64,000 bases of DNA from DYJE01 sp964637565 (GTDB taxonomy: Bacteria; Desulfobacterota; Desulfobacteria; Desulfobacterales; Desulfolunaceae), in assembly GCA_964637565.1 (NCBI GenBank), contig CAZWTY010000009.1:1-64000 (forward strand). Direction: 5' to 3'. The translations under genes were made by a program, and so were the position numbers. This document shows, in pieces, positions 1-8,865 of this stretch (position 1 is its first letter; the number at the start of each line of letters is the position of its first letter). Under the pieces are notes generated by a model. That model searched no databases. It was given only the letters and a program-made list of their open reading frames with translations, and was not told the origin of the DNA.

Positions 1-1097
1 ACAGCGATCAGATGGATGTAGTAAATCGCGTAGGTCGCGAATTCCATGCCGGCAAGACGGGCCATCTGGGTCAGAAGGCCGGTGGCGCCCAGGGTCAGCA
101 CCAGGCCCAGCAGGTACCAGTCTTTGTAGGCGTTGAGATCGGGTTTGCCCAGTCTTTCCTTGATCATCAGGACCGCACCGAAAACAATGGCGATACCGGA
201 GATGTTTCCGAGCCATTTGAACGGCCACAGCTGGCTGTAGGGACCGGGAACACCCAGGATGTAAAGGAAGAAAAACCCGATAGAGGTCACGATAAAGCAG
301 CCGATGAAACCGTAAAGAACCATCATATGGGCGGTGCCACGGTTCTTGTTTTCACCGCATTCGTTGAACTGGGTGTGCTTCAGGACTTTTTTCAGAACCA
401 CGGGGATCATTTTGGCGTAGGCTTTGTAATCCAGGGTGTCTTTGTCCGTTTTTCCTTCGGCCACGGCGTTGGCGTGCATGTCGTTCAACATTTTCTTCAG
501 GGTGTAGACAAACACCAGGATGCTGGCCGTGAACACGGGAACAAAGGTGAAATCCACCAGCCAGGAGGAAATGAAACGGGCCTGGGCAATGGGGGCGTCG
601 GTGGCGTGAATCCAGTGGACACCCACGGCATGGAAGATCTTGTCCATGATTCCGCCGGGTTTCCCAAGGACCATGGTGATAAAAGCCATCAGGGCCAGCC
701 AGACCGCGGGAATGGCGGTGAGAAGGGCCAGCTTTTGGGGATTGGTGACCATTTTGGACAGTTTGCCCACCACTGGCGCCGCACCGGCGTATTCGTTGAT
801 GGCGTAAGACCGAAGAGCGGAGAGGGTCGAGCCGGGCTTGGCGCCTCTGGGACAGAGAGCCGTGCAGTCTCCGCATTCATGACAGAGCCAGATGTCGGCG
901 CTGCCCACCAGTTTGTCTTTCAGACCCCAGCCCGCCGCGATCATTTCCTTACGGGGAAAGGGGCTGTTTTCAGGAGCGATCGGACATGCTACGGAGCATG
1001 TGGCGCACTGAAAGCATTTTTTTAACGTATCGCCGCCAAGACTCACGACCTCGTCGATAAAGGTCAGATCCGGCTGGATGATATATTGATTCGACAT
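1..1097 (-). CDS. qmoC: QmoC, membrane subunit of the quinone-interacting oxidoreductase (3' end outside window)
   Basis: Membrane and iron-sulfur subunit of QmoABC, which links the menaquinone pool to AprAB during sulfate respiration. The N-terminus resembles HdrC, with two [4Fe-4S] motifs (CFQCATCSVACP and CHECGDCTALCP, residues about 28-75). It is followed by several hydrophobic segments of an HdrE/cytochrome-b-like domain (roughly residues 110-360). The start at 1097 is chosen because GGGAGG at 1110-1105 lies 7 nt upstream; an ATG at 1103 is too close to that site. It follows qmoB by 96 nt on the same strand. The stop codon lies to the left of position 1, so only about 365 codons are visible. 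Confidence 0.93.
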   Translation of the reverse strand, partial: MSNQYIIQPDLTFIDEVVSLGGDTLKKCFQCATCSVACPIAPENSPFPRKEMIAAGWGLKDKLVGSADIWLCHECGDCTALCPRGAKPGSTLSALRSYAINEYAGAAPVVGKLSKMVTNPQKLALLTAIPAVWLALMAFITMVLGKPGGIMDKIFHAVGVHWIHATDAPIAQARFISSWLVDFTFVPVFTASILVFVYTLKKMLNDMHANAVAEGKTDKDTLDYKAYAKMIPVVLKKVLKHTQFNECGENKNRGTAHMMVLYGFIGCFIVTSIGFFFLYILGVPGPYSQLWPFKWLGNISGIAIVFGAVLMIKERLGKPDLNAYKDWYLLGLVLTLGATGLLTQMARLAGMEFATYAIYYIHLIA

Positions 1098-1193
1098 GTT
1101 CATGCCTCCCAAATCAGAGTAGTTTCTTTGTTAGAACCCGCACCGGGAAACCACCCGGTGCGGGCTGATATCATAACCAGTCTCACGACGTCA

Positions 1194-3518
1194 TCAGAAT
1201 CCCTTGAAGGGGTTGGGGCCCAGGGCCACAACTTTTTCCACGAACGCGTTGATCATTCCGGGCACCTTGTCGTAATCGTCGATGGCCACTTCGAACTGGG
1301 CCACACGTTCCGTTTCAAGGGCAAGGCTGGCCAGGGCGTCACCGATTTTGCTCATGCGGACATCGGCAAGCTCGCTGCCTTTGACGAAATGGCACTGGTA
1401 ATCGTCGCCGTGTTTGCATCCCAGGAGGAATACGCCGTCCATACCCTGGGCCAGGGCGTCCTTGATCCAGATGGTGTTGACGGAGCCGAGGCAGCGCACA
1501 GGAATGAAACGGACCTGCGGATCAATCTGGGATTTTTTCATGGCGGCCATTTCAAGTGCCGGCATGGCGTCGTTTTCGCAGTACAGGCAGAGGATACGCA
1601 TGGGCGGATTGTAGTAATCATCTTCAGACGGTACCCAGATGGATTTGACCATGGAACCGATGCTGTCGATGTTGTAGTCCGCGAAACCGATGATACGTTC
1701 GGGACAGGCGCCCATACAGGTACCGCAGCGGCGGCATCGTGTGGGGTTGGGTTTCGGCGTGCCTTTTTCGTCGTCGTCGAGGGCGCCGAAAGGACATTCC
1801 TGGGTGCAGCGTTTGCACTGGGTGCAGCGCTGGAAGAAGAAGTCGGGGAAGGTCATGTCGCCGGATCTGGGATGGACGGCCACGCCCCGGTTCACGGAGT
1901 CGATGCACTGGATGGCTTTGAGGGCCGCACCGGTGGCGTCTTCCATGGATTCTTCGATGGTCATGCTGCGGCGGACACAGCCTGCCGCGTAGATGCCGGT
2001 TCTCTGGGTTTCATAGGGGAAGCAGATGAAATTGGAGTCGGCGTACAGGTCGAAGATGGCGTTGTCACGGAAAGCGGGACCCTGTCTGTAGGCCATGTTC
2101 ACCACGGGGTCGTCGGCTGTGGCAGGAACCATACCGGCGGCGAGAACCACCATGTCGGCCTTGATGCCGATGCTCTCACCCAGAAGGGTGTTCTGGGCGG
2201 AAACGATCAGGCTGCCGCCTTTTTTCTCAACGGCGGTCACTTCACCTTTGGTGAGGAAGATGCCGTTGTCCTGCTGCATGTTCTTGTAAAAACCTTCGGT
2301 GAGGCCCGGGGTTCTCATGTGCTGGTAAATGACGTAGGCTTTGCCGTCTTCGTAGTCTTCACGCACGTATTTGGCCTGTTTCAGGGCCACCATGCTGGTA
2401 ACGGAACCGGCATAGTTGAAGTCACGGTCATCGCCGTTTGCGGGGCTCTGGATGAACACCACGTTTTTCGCTTCTTTTCCGTCGGAAGGACGAACGATCT
2501 TGCCTTTGGCGGCGATTTCCTCGAACTGGGCGTTGGTCACCACGTCGGCGTCTCCCACACCGAGGTGTTTGAAGGCGTCGCCTTCGATCACATCGGGTCT
2601 CCAGCCGGCGGCCAGGATCACGGCGCCGAAAAGTTCGCCGTTGGGGTCCAGAGTGAGCACGTCGTTTTTACCTTTGTTGAACTCTTTGTAGAGCTCCAGG
2701 AGTTTTTCCGCGTCGTACTCTTTCCCGTTATCATCCACTTTCATGTGGTCGGGCAGGGGGAAGGGAACGTCGAACTCGTTCTGTTCGCCGGGCTTCTTGA
2801 GGGTCACGGTGAATTCACCGGGCTGACCTGCGATACGTGCCACCACGGTATTGGTTTTCACGGTGATGTTTTTCTCGGCCTGAACTTCCTTGATCTTGTC
2901 GGCCACCATGGGAGGAAGCAGGCAATCGTAGGGTTCTGAAACAGGCATCTGTTTGCGCATTTTAGCTGCGTAACCGCCGAGAGCGCCTTCTTTTTCCACG
3001 ATGGTGACTTCATAACCGGCTTTGGCCGCGTCGATGGCTGCGGACATACCGGTCATACCACCGCCGATCACCAGGATTTTCTTGGAGATGGAGGGCAGCT
3101 GGAAAGGCTCGGGAAGTTTGACTTTCTCGAGACGGGCCAGGCTCATGCGGATGTAGTCGTCTGCGGCGAGCTGGACGTTGTCTACAAAATAATCGTCGTC
3201 GTTTTCCGTCTTCTTGGGGTATTTTTCCCGGGAAATGGTCCAGGCCACGTTTTCACGAAGAGCCACGCGGTCGATCATGCAGCCTTCGAACTGGAAGATA
3301 TCGGAGTTGACCCGTTTGGAGCAGCCCACGATAGAAATGAAATTAATGCCGTCGGCCACACCTTTTTTAATGGTGGCCACACCGTCGGCGCTGCACAGAC
3401 AGTCATGAATCACGGCGGGAGCACGTTTTTCAGACGCCACGTTCACCAGCTGATCGCAATCGATAGATTCGCCGATTCCACATCCTTTACATATAAACAC
3501 ACCGAATTTATTACTCAT
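1194..3518 (-). CDS. qmoB: QmoB, HdrA/MvhD-like flavoprotein subunit
   Basis: Cytoplasmic flavin and iron-sulfur subunit of QmoABC (774 aa). A dinucleotide-binding GGGMTGMSAAIDAAKAG motif begins near residue 152 and gives an HdrA-like FAD domain. Two ferredoxin motifs follow (CTQCKRCTQECP and CRRCGTCMGACP, near residues 567 and 595). The C-terminal part resembles the MvhD delta subunit of F420-non-reducing hydrogenase (CLYC and LLGCKHGDDYQCH), a domain that passes electrons in heterodisulfide reductase complexes. The stop of qmoA is only 6 nt upstream, which indicates one transcript. The family is diagnostic for dissimilatory sulfate reducers. Confidence 0.95.
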   Translation of the reverse strand: MSNKFGVFICKGCGIGESIDCDQLVNVASEKRAPAVIHDCLCSADGVATIKKGVADGINFISIVGCSKRVNSDIFQFEGCMIDRVALRENVAWTISREKYPKKTENDDDYFVDNVQLAADDYIRMSLARLEKVKLPEPFQLPSISKKILVIGGGMTGMSAAIDAAKAGYEVTIVEKEGALGGYAAKMRKQMPVSEPYDCLLPPMVADKIKEVQAEKNITVKTNTVVARIAGQPGEFTVTLKKPGEQNEFDVPFPLPDHMKVDDNGKEYDAEKLLELYKEFNKGKNDVLTLDPNGELFGAVILAAGWRPDVIEGDAFKHLGVGDADVVTNAQFEEIAAKGKIVRPSDGKEAKNVVFIQSPANGDDRDFNYAGSVTSMVALKQAKYVREDYEDGKAYVIYQHMRTPGLTEGFYKNMQQDNGIFLTKGEVTAVEKKGGSLIVSAQNTLLGESIGIKADMVVLAAGMVPATADDPVVNMAYRQGPAFRDNAIFDLYADSNFICFPYETQRTGIYAAGCVRRSMTIEESMEDATGAALKAIQCIDSVNRGVAVHPRSGDMTFPDFFFQRCTQCKRCTQECPFGALDDDEKGTPKPNPTRCRRCGTCMGACPERIIGFADYNIDSIGSMVKSIWVPSEDDYYNPPMRILCLYCENDAMPALEMAAMKKSQIDPQVRFIPVRCLGSVNTIWIKDALAQGMDGVFLLGCKHGDDYQCHFVKGSELADVRMSKIGDALASLALETERVAQFEVAIDDYDKVPGMINAFVEKVVALGPNPFKGF

Positions 3519-3524
3519 CGACTT

Positions 3525-4796
3525 CTACCTCCCCAACACGGTTTGAATCGCTTTCAGGGCCATGCCTGTCGCATTCTGGTTTGAAGACATAACGTCAGCC
3601 GGTTTATTGGCGCAACCGGCCGCAAACATTCCGCCTTTTGTGAAATCGTTCACGATGAAACCGTCTTCGTTGAACTTGAGATCAGCCTGGGGCTTGTCGG
3701 ATGCCATGGTGGGCTCCATGCCCGTGGCGAGAACCACCAGATCCACGGTCTGATTCACTTTCGCACCGGTCACGGCGTCTTCGGCCGTCACGGTGACGCA
3801 GCCGTTGTCACTTTCGGCCACGGCGGCCACTTTGCCTTTGACAAAGTTGACTTTCTTGTCTTCTTTGAGTTTTTTGTAGAATTTTTCGTACTTCTGGCCC
3901 GGGGTACGGATATCAATATAATAGATGGTGATTTCCGCATCGGGGTACTGTTCACGGACGTAGGTGGCGTGTTTCAGGGACGCCAGGCAGCAGATGTAGG
4001 AACAGTAGGGCAGATGGTTTTCATCACGGGAACCGGCGCACTGGACGAAAGCGATGGTTTTCGGAGCCTGGTCGTCGGAAGGACGGAGAATTTTTCCGGC
4101 AGTGGGTCCGTTCAGGGAGGCCATGCGCTCGAGCATCATGTTGGTGATGATGTTCTGATGGCGGCCGAAACCCAGGTTGTCGATTTTCGTGGCGTCGTAA
4201 GGTTTCCAGCCGGTGGCCCAGACCACGGATTTCACTTTCACCGTGAGGGTCTTTTCCGCCATGGAGAAATCAACCGCCTTGTATTTGCAAGCTTCTTCAA
4301 CGCGTTTCTTGTCGTCCGCGCCGATTTCAGGAGAAACCACATAACGTGCGGGGAACGCCATTTCGCAGGGGAGATAGGCGGCTTTGGACCGGTTCATGCC
4401 GAAGTTGAATTCGTTTTCGATTTCACTTTCACAGACGTCTGCACAGGCGCCGCAGCATGTGCAGTTTTCATTGACGTAACGGGGGCTGATTTTCAGGGTC
4501 ACGTCGTAGTTGCCCGGGGCGCCTTCGACCTTGACCACTTCCGTCATGGTCAACACCTTGATGTTCTTGCTGTCCCTGATGCGTCTGAAGTTGATTTCAA
4601 GTCCGCAAGTCGGGGGACACAGCTTCGGAAAATACTGATTGAGCTGTATGACGCGTCCACCCAGATACGGATTCTTTTCAACGAGGAGCACCTCCTGGCC
4701 CGCTTCAGCGGCTTCCAGGGTTGTGGTCAGTCCGCTGATCCCGCCGCCGACAACCAAGATACTCGCACTAGCAGGGGCTGCTTTGTCTATTGTCAT
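3525..4796 (-). CDS. qmoA: QmoA, HdrA-like flavoprotein subunit
   Basis: First subunit of QmoABC (423 aa), a soluble HdrA-related flavoprotein thought to contact AprAB. An N-terminal GGGISGLTTTLEAAEAG Rossmann motif starts near residue 17. A Cys cluster CTCCGACADVC (about residue 111) matches the HdrA-type iron-sulfur site, and a second nucleotide-binding segment (VVLATGMEP) lies near residue 355. GGAGGGA stands just upstream of the ATG. A TATAAT hexamer on the minus strand (4823-4818) would give a very short leader. It is first in the qmoABC operon and separated from aprA by a terminator and a 13-bp inverted repeat. Confidence 0.95.
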   Translation of the reverse strand: MTIDKAAPASASILVVGGGISGLTTTLEAAEAGQEVLLVEKNPYLGGRVIQLNQYFPKLCPPTCGLEINFRRIRDSKNIKVLTMTEVVKVEGAPGNYDVTLKISPRYVNENCTCCGACADVCESEIENEFNFGMNRSKAAYLPCEMAFPARYVVSPEIGADDKKRVEEACKYKAVDFSMAEKTLTVKVKSVVWATGWKPYDATKIDNLGFGRHQNIITNMMLERMASLNGPTAGKILRPSDDQAPKTIAFVQCAGSRDENHLPYCSYICCLASLKHATYVREQYPDAEITIYYIDIRTPGQKYEKFYKKLKEDKKVNFVKGKVAAVAESDNGCVTVTAEDAVTGAKVNQTVDLVVLATGMEPTMASDKPQADLKFNEDGFIVNDFTKGGMFAAGCANKPADVMSSNQNATGMALKAIQTVLGR

Positions 4797-4817
4797 GCTA
4801 TCCCTCCATGCATAAAA

Positions 4818-4823
4818 ATTATA
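4818..4823 (-). promoter_or_regulatory. Candidate -10 box of the qmoABC promoter
   Basis: A perfect TATAAT on the minus strand, 21 nt before the qmoA start codon. No convincing -35 hexamer sits at the usual distance, so the promoter may rely on an activator. The inverted repeat at 4925-4960 is a possible binding site. This is inferred from sequence only. Confidence 0.35.
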
Positions 4824-4924
4824 AAAAAAGTGTACTTGATCTAATATCCTTCAAACCGATACACGATGGTCATACCTTTTCAGGGGCTCTCGTTCAGGCC
4901 ATAGACCCTAACGTGCCCATATTC

Positions 4925-4960
4925 TTAAAGGTTTTACAAAAAACCATGTAAAACCTTTAA
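4925..4960. repeat. 13-bp perfect inverted repeat upstream of qmoA
   Basis: TTAAAGGTTTTAC (4925-4937) and its exact reverse complement (4948-4960) are separated by 10 nt. It lies in the intergenic region between the aprA terminator and qmoA, about 130-165 nt before the qmoA ATG. There is no T-run immediately after a GC stem, so it does not look like an intrinsic terminator. An operator or mRNA hairpin is more likely. Confidence 0.6.
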
Positions 4961-5023
4961 AAATCTGGACACGGCTGTACGCACAGATCCCCTTTCCCGA
5001 CACAACGGGCACCGTCTTCAACG

Positions 5024-5058
5024 AAAAAAGCCTCCAGGCATCGGTGACACCTGGAGGC
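5024..5058 (-). terminator. Rho-independent terminator after aprBA
   Basis: On the minus strand a 9-bp GC-rich stem (GCCTCCAGG paired with CCTGGAGGC, 5058-5030) is followed directly by six T residues (5029-5024). It begins 36 nt past the aprA stop codon and separates aprBA from qmoABC. Confidence 0.92.
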
Positions 5059-5094
5059 CTGCTATAACGACTCAATCAGAGTGTGGTCAAAGAA

Positions 5095-7074
5095 CTAGGA
5101 GATGATTTTCACATAATCCTGTTTCTTGAGGGTCCACTCTTTGGTGTTCTTATCATAGCTGGAGTTCACGAAGCAGAACCAGTTTGCATCGTCCTGTCCG
5201 GGGTAGTCAGCCTGATAGTAGAAGCCCGGGTAACGGGTTTCTTTACGGAAACGGATGTGGCGAACGTGAGCTTCAACAGTGTAGATTCTGTGATAGATTT
5301 CCCAGCATCTCATCAGTTCGTGGAGGTCGCCGGCAGCCAGTTTGTCCGTATCTTCGTGCATCATGAACAGAAGGTCGTCGATAAGCATGTCGAGAGCCTT
5401 GCTGCTGGTCTGATAGTAAGTCGCTGTTCCGCCGCCGTACTCGTTGGTGGCTTTCATCAGACGAAGAGCCATACCCGCGGGTTTCGCGTAGTTGGGGTTC
5501 AGGTCAACAGCGGTGGTGTAGTTGCAGTGGTCGAGGTAAAGACGAACGGGTTTCCAAACGAGGTTCACCAGCTCTTCTTTGGACTCTTTCAGTTCGGGTT
5601 TGCGATCGGGATTGTCTTTAACGAAACGAACCATTTCTTTACCGACAATACGACCTTCAGCGTGTGAACCTGAAGAGAACTTGTGACCGGAGCAACCGAT
5701 ACCGTCACCCGCAGTGAAGAGACCTTCAACGGTGGTCATGCGGTTGTACACTTTGCCGTTGGAAGCTTTGATTTTGTAAGACTCGGGAACCCAGGGTTCA
5801 TCGGGACCGGAAACCCAGATACCGCAGCAGCCTGAGTGGGAACCCAGGAGGTACGGTTCGGTGGGCATGATTTCGGAGTCTTTCTTTTCAGGCTCGGTGT
5901 TGGTGGCGCACCAGAGGTTGGCCTGACCGCAGGTCATGTCAAGGAAGTCTTCCCAAGCTTCGGATTCGAGGTGCTTGAGTTCTTTCTTGTCCATGGTTTC
6001 GCCGAGTTTCTGAAGAGCGGTGGAGGTCTTCATGATGATGGGACCGCGACCGGCTTTCATTTCGAACAGCATCAGGTGGTTACGGAGACAGGTCGGAGTG
6101 ATGGCGGCTGTTCCGTAAGGAGCGTATCTCTGGAGTTCCGCTTTGGCTTTGTCGGAACCTGCATAGTTTTCGCCAAGGCCGTTTTCAAGATGGGCTTTGA
6201 ACAGAAGGAACCATGCACCAACGGGGCCGTAACCGTCTTTGAAACGGGCGGGCGTGAAACGGTTTTCCATCATGGAGAGTTCAGCACCGGCGCGGAGAGC
6301 CATGGTGTAGGTTGAACCGGCGTTCCATACGGGGTACCATGCACGGCCTTTTCCTTCACCAACGGAACGGGGCTGGTAGATGTTAACCGCGCCACCGCAT
6401 GCAACCATCATGGTTTTGCATTTGATGATGTACACTTTGTTTTCACGGGTGGAGAAACCAACGGCGCCGGCGATTTTCTTGGGATCGTTCTTGTCGTTGA
6501 GAAGTTCAACGATGAACACTCTTTCAAGGATGTTGTCGGAACCGAGGGCTTTTTTGGCGGCTTCAGCAACGATTCTCTTGTAAGATTCGCCGTTGATCAT
6601 GATCTGCCATTTACCGGTACGAACAGGTTTGGCACCTGATTTCAGGGTACCGAATTTCTGACCGGCTTTACCGTCGATGCTTTTGCCTTCGGGTGAACGT
6701 TTCCAGATCGGAAGTCCCCATTCTTCGAACAGGTGTACTGAATCGTCAACGTGACGGCCGAGGTCGTAGATGAGGTCTTCACGAACGATACCCATCAGGT
6801 CGTTACGAACCATGCGGACGTAGTCTTCGATGGCGTTTTCGCCAACGTAGGTGTTGATGGCTGAAAGACCCTGTGCAACCGCACCGGAACGTTCCATCGC
6901 TGCTTTGTCGCAGAGAAGGATTTTCATGTCATCGGTAGCCCATTTCTTGATTTCGAATGCGGTACCGCATGCAGCCATACCACCGCCAACGATGAGAACA
7001 TCAACTTCTTTTTCAACGACTTCAGGATCTCTAACGGCTTTAAGCTCTCCCAAAGGTTTGTTTGGTAATGACAT
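5095..7074 (-). CDS. aprA: Adenylyl-sulfate (APS) reductase alpha subunit
   Basis: Catalytic FAD subunit of dissimilatory APS reductase (659 aa), which reduces adenosine 5'-phosphosulfate to sulfite and AMP in the cytoplasm. It belongs to the fumarate reductase/succinate dehydrogenase flavoprotein family: the dinucleotide motif VLIVGGGMAACGTAFE begins near residue 27, and conserved FAD and substrate-domain blocks occur throughout (for example GSHSGCCGIWVSGP and FTAGDGIGCSGHKFSSGS). Length matches the family. A strong AAGGAGG precedes the ATG. It lies 64 nt downstream of aprB and is followed by a strong terminator, so aprBA is its own transcription unit. Confidence 0.97.
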   Translation of the reverse strand: MSLPNKPLGELKAVRDPEVVEKEVDVLIVGGGMAACGTAFEIKKWATDDMKILLCDKAAMERSGAVAQGLSAINTYVGENAIEDYVRMVRNDLMGIVREDLIYDLGRHVDDSVHLFEEWGLPIWKRSPEGKSIDGKAGQKFGTLKSGAKPVRTGKWQIMINGESYKRIVAEAAKKALGSDNILERVFIVELLNDKNDPKKIAGAVGFSTRENKVYIIKCKTMMVACGGAVNIYQPRSVGEGKGRAWYPVWNAGSTYTMALRAGAELSMMENRFTPARFKDGYGPVGAWFLLFKAHLENGLGENYAGSDKAKAELQRYAPYGTAAITPTCLRNHLMLFEMKAGRGPIIMKTSTALQKLGETMDKKELKHLESEAWEDFLDMTCGQANLWCATNTEPEKKDSEIMPTEPYLLGSHSGCCGIWVSGPDEPWVPESYKIKASNGKVYNRMTTVEGLFTAGDGIGCSGHKFSSGSHAEGRIVGKEMVRFVKDNPDRKPELKESKEELVNLVWKPVRLYLDHCNYTTAVDLNPNYAKPAGMALRLMKATNEYGGGTATYYQTSSKALDMLIDDLLFMMHEDTDKLAAGDLHELMRCWEIYHRIYTVEAHVRHIRFRKETRYPGFYYQADYPGQDDANWFCFVNSSYDKNTKEWTLKKQDYVKIIS

Positions 7075-7138
7075 ATTTTTTCCTCCTTAAGATTTGGAAT
7101 AGTCGTAATGTGAACGTTTTCTCAATCAGACCCGGTTC

Positions 7139-7576
7139 TTATGCAAGCTGGGTGGGCTGGGGCAGAGTCACGCCTTCAGCTTCTTCAGTTGAAAGAAGGT
7201 GAGAGTTGAGATCTTTTCCTTTGAGTGATCCGTATTCGTTGGCAGCGCCTTCCGGAGTGGTGCGGATGGGGAACTTGAAGCGTTTTACAACGCCGTTACG
7301 GAATTTGCAGGTCCACATTACGTCTTCGGTACCCATCATGGGAACGATGCTGCTTCCCAGAGGTACGAAGTCAGAGTAGCCACGAACTTCAATGGCCTGA
7401 GAAGGACAGATTTTCACGCAGGAAAAGCATTCCCAGCACTGATCCGGTTCCTGGTTGTACGCTTTCATCTCGGTCGCGTCGAGAACCATCAAGTCATTGG
7501 GACAAATGTACATACATGCGGTTTTGTCCCCGCCTTTACAGCCGTCACATTTTTCTGCGATTACATAGCTTGGCAT
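7139..7576 (-). CDS. aprB: Adenylyl-sulfate reductase beta subunit
   Basis: Iron-sulfur subunit of APS reductase (145 aa), which relays electrons through two [4Fe-4S] clusters to the FAD in AprA. Two ferredoxin motifs are visible: CDGCKGGDKTACMYICP at residues 10-26 and CWECFSCVKICP near residues 48-59. The C-terminal tail (about 50 residues) is the part known to wrap around AprA in this family. The Shine-Dalgarno sequence AGGGAGGT lies 7 nt before the ATG. The upstream intergenic region is long (551 bp). Confidence 0.97.
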   Translation of the reverse strand: MPSYVIAEKCDGCKGGDKTACMYICPNDLMVLDATEMKAYNQEPDQCWECFSCVKICPSQAIEVRGYSDFVPLGSSIVPMMGTEDVMWTCKFRNGVVKRFKFPIRTTPEGAANEYGSLKGKDLNSHLLSTEEAEGVTLPQPTQLA

Positions 7577-8127
7577 TAATTATACCTCCCTAATTCGGCG
7601 ATGACCTCAGCAAAAGGTCAACACCCGCGTTAACTGTTTGGCGATATCGACCCACGGCCGTACCGCCCCTCACAACAAGTCGCCTGAAGAGTGTTCTTCT
7701 CCTGGCAGTTTCCAAATAAAAAACTGAATTTTTTATTCATCGAAGGGACCATGCTTCAAGGCCCCCCTTTGTACCAAAAAAACGATAAAACCTTGATTAT
7801 GTTGATAAAGACGGCTTACCGCACACCTCTACCCTACAATAATCAAAACGCAAAGTTATCACCGGGCACTACCTATGTCAAGATATTTCAAATGAGCCGT
7901 CGATTATAATAAACCATGAAACAGCCCGTCATCTGTGTGTTATCAACATCTTGAAATCCAACAGACCCGCACCACCATATATATTACCTCACCCCTGCTC
8001 CAGCGCTTCATCCGCCATGAAAACCTGATACGGAAGGTCCGGCGGGCCAAAAAAGAATTGACATACCCGGAGAACATGGTAGCTGTTCAGCTGACACAAT
8101 CATAAAAGACAAACACAGGAGACCTGC
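7577..8127. other. Long intergenic region between aprB and the ykgJ-like gene
   Basis: 551 bp, AT-rich, without a supportable gene. It should hold the divergent promoters of aprBA (minus) and of the downstream plus-strand genes. A TTGACA on the plus strand at 8057-8062 lacks a good -10. The minus-strand candidates are listed separately. No riboswitch or RNA gene is recognisable by eye. Confidence 0.6.
7853..7932 (-). promoter_or_regulatory. Candidate promoters of aprBA
   Basis: Two overlapping minus-strand candidates. One has a perfect TTGACA (7881-7876), a 17-nt spacer and the extended -10 TGATAACTT (hexamer 7858-7853). The other has ATGACG (7932-7927), an 18-nt spacer and a perfect TATAAT (7908-7903). 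Either would leave a leader of about 270-320 nt before aprB. The call rests on hexamer matches alone. Confidence 0.4.
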
Positions 8128-8865
8128 ATGAGTGTTGAACCCGAATATATTGGAATTGACGATTCGTTTACCTTTTCCTGCGGCCCCGGTGTCAGATGCT
8201 TCAACCAGTGCTGCCGTGACGTGAACCAGTTTCTCTACCCTTACGACATCCTCCGGCTGAAGCGCCACCTGGGTGTTTCGTCAACAGAATTTCTCTCCCG
8301 CTATACCGTCACCTACAGCGGAGACACCACCGGCCTTCCCATCGTGGCCTTCAAAACAAGCGGCACGGACGGAAACGCCTGCCCATTTGTCACCGGAGAA
8401 GGTTGCGGAGTCTACGAAAACCGGCCCGCCTCCTGCCGGATTTTCCCCCTGGCCAGGGCCATTTCCAGGTCCCGCCAGACAGGGGCCGTCACCGAACACT
8501 TCGCCCTGATCCGGGATCCCATCTGCATGGGCTTCCAGGGTGGCAAAACCATACGGGTCAGGGACTGGGTCGCGGGCCAGGGGCTTGAAGATTACAACCG
8601 GGCCAACGACCGGATGATCGAGCTGATCAGCCTGAAACAGCAGATCCTGCCCGGCCCCCTCTCGGGTCCGGACAGGGAGAAGTTCATTCTCGCCTGCTAC
8701 GACCTGGACCGTTTCCGCAGCGAAATCCGGGGGGGCCATCTGGTCGAGGCGTCTTCCATGGACAAGGAATCATACGACCGGATCATGACCGACGACTTGG
8801 CCCTGCTCGATTTCGGCCTGGATTGGGTCGCGACCGAACTGTTCGGGAAAAAAGCCCATGGCTGA
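8128..8865 (+). CDS. YkgJ-family cysteine-cluster protein
   Basis: A 245-aa protein of the YkgJ / zinc-or-iron-chelating CxxxCxxCC family, whose biochemical role is unknown. The typical N-terminal CGPGVRCFNQCC (residues 19-30) is present, followed by further conserved cysteines (CPFVTGEGCGVYENRPASCRIFPL, positions about 93-116, described here in pieces: CPF, CGVY, RPASCRIFP). The C-terminal half shows no recognised domain. The gene starts a plus-strand cluster, and its stop overlaps the start of the next gene by 8 nt, implying translational coupling with the SDR protein. Confidence 0.8.
   Translation: MSVEPEYIGIDDSFTFSCGPGVRCFNQCCRDVNQFLYPYDILRLKRHLGVSSTEFLSRYTVTYSGDTTGLPIVAFKTSGTDGNACPFVTGEGCGVYENRPASCRIFPLARAISRSRQTGAVTEHFALIRDPICMGFQGGKTIRVRDWVAGQGLEDYNRANDRMIELISLKQQILPGPLSGPDREKFILACYDLDRFRSEIRGGHLVEASSMDKESYDRIMTDDLALLDFGLDWVATELFGKKAHG

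Noticed and set aside
1086..2939. A 617-codon open frame on the plus strand opposite qmoB
   Set aside because: It is the antisense of a well-supported gene in GC-rich DNA, rich in H, G and V, with no domain and no ribosome-binding site. Several similar long antisense frames (for example opposite jetC and recN) are rejected for the same reason.
8057..8090. Promoter for the YkgJ-like gene based on TTGACA
   Set aside because: No acceptable -10 hexamer lies 15-19 nt downstream.
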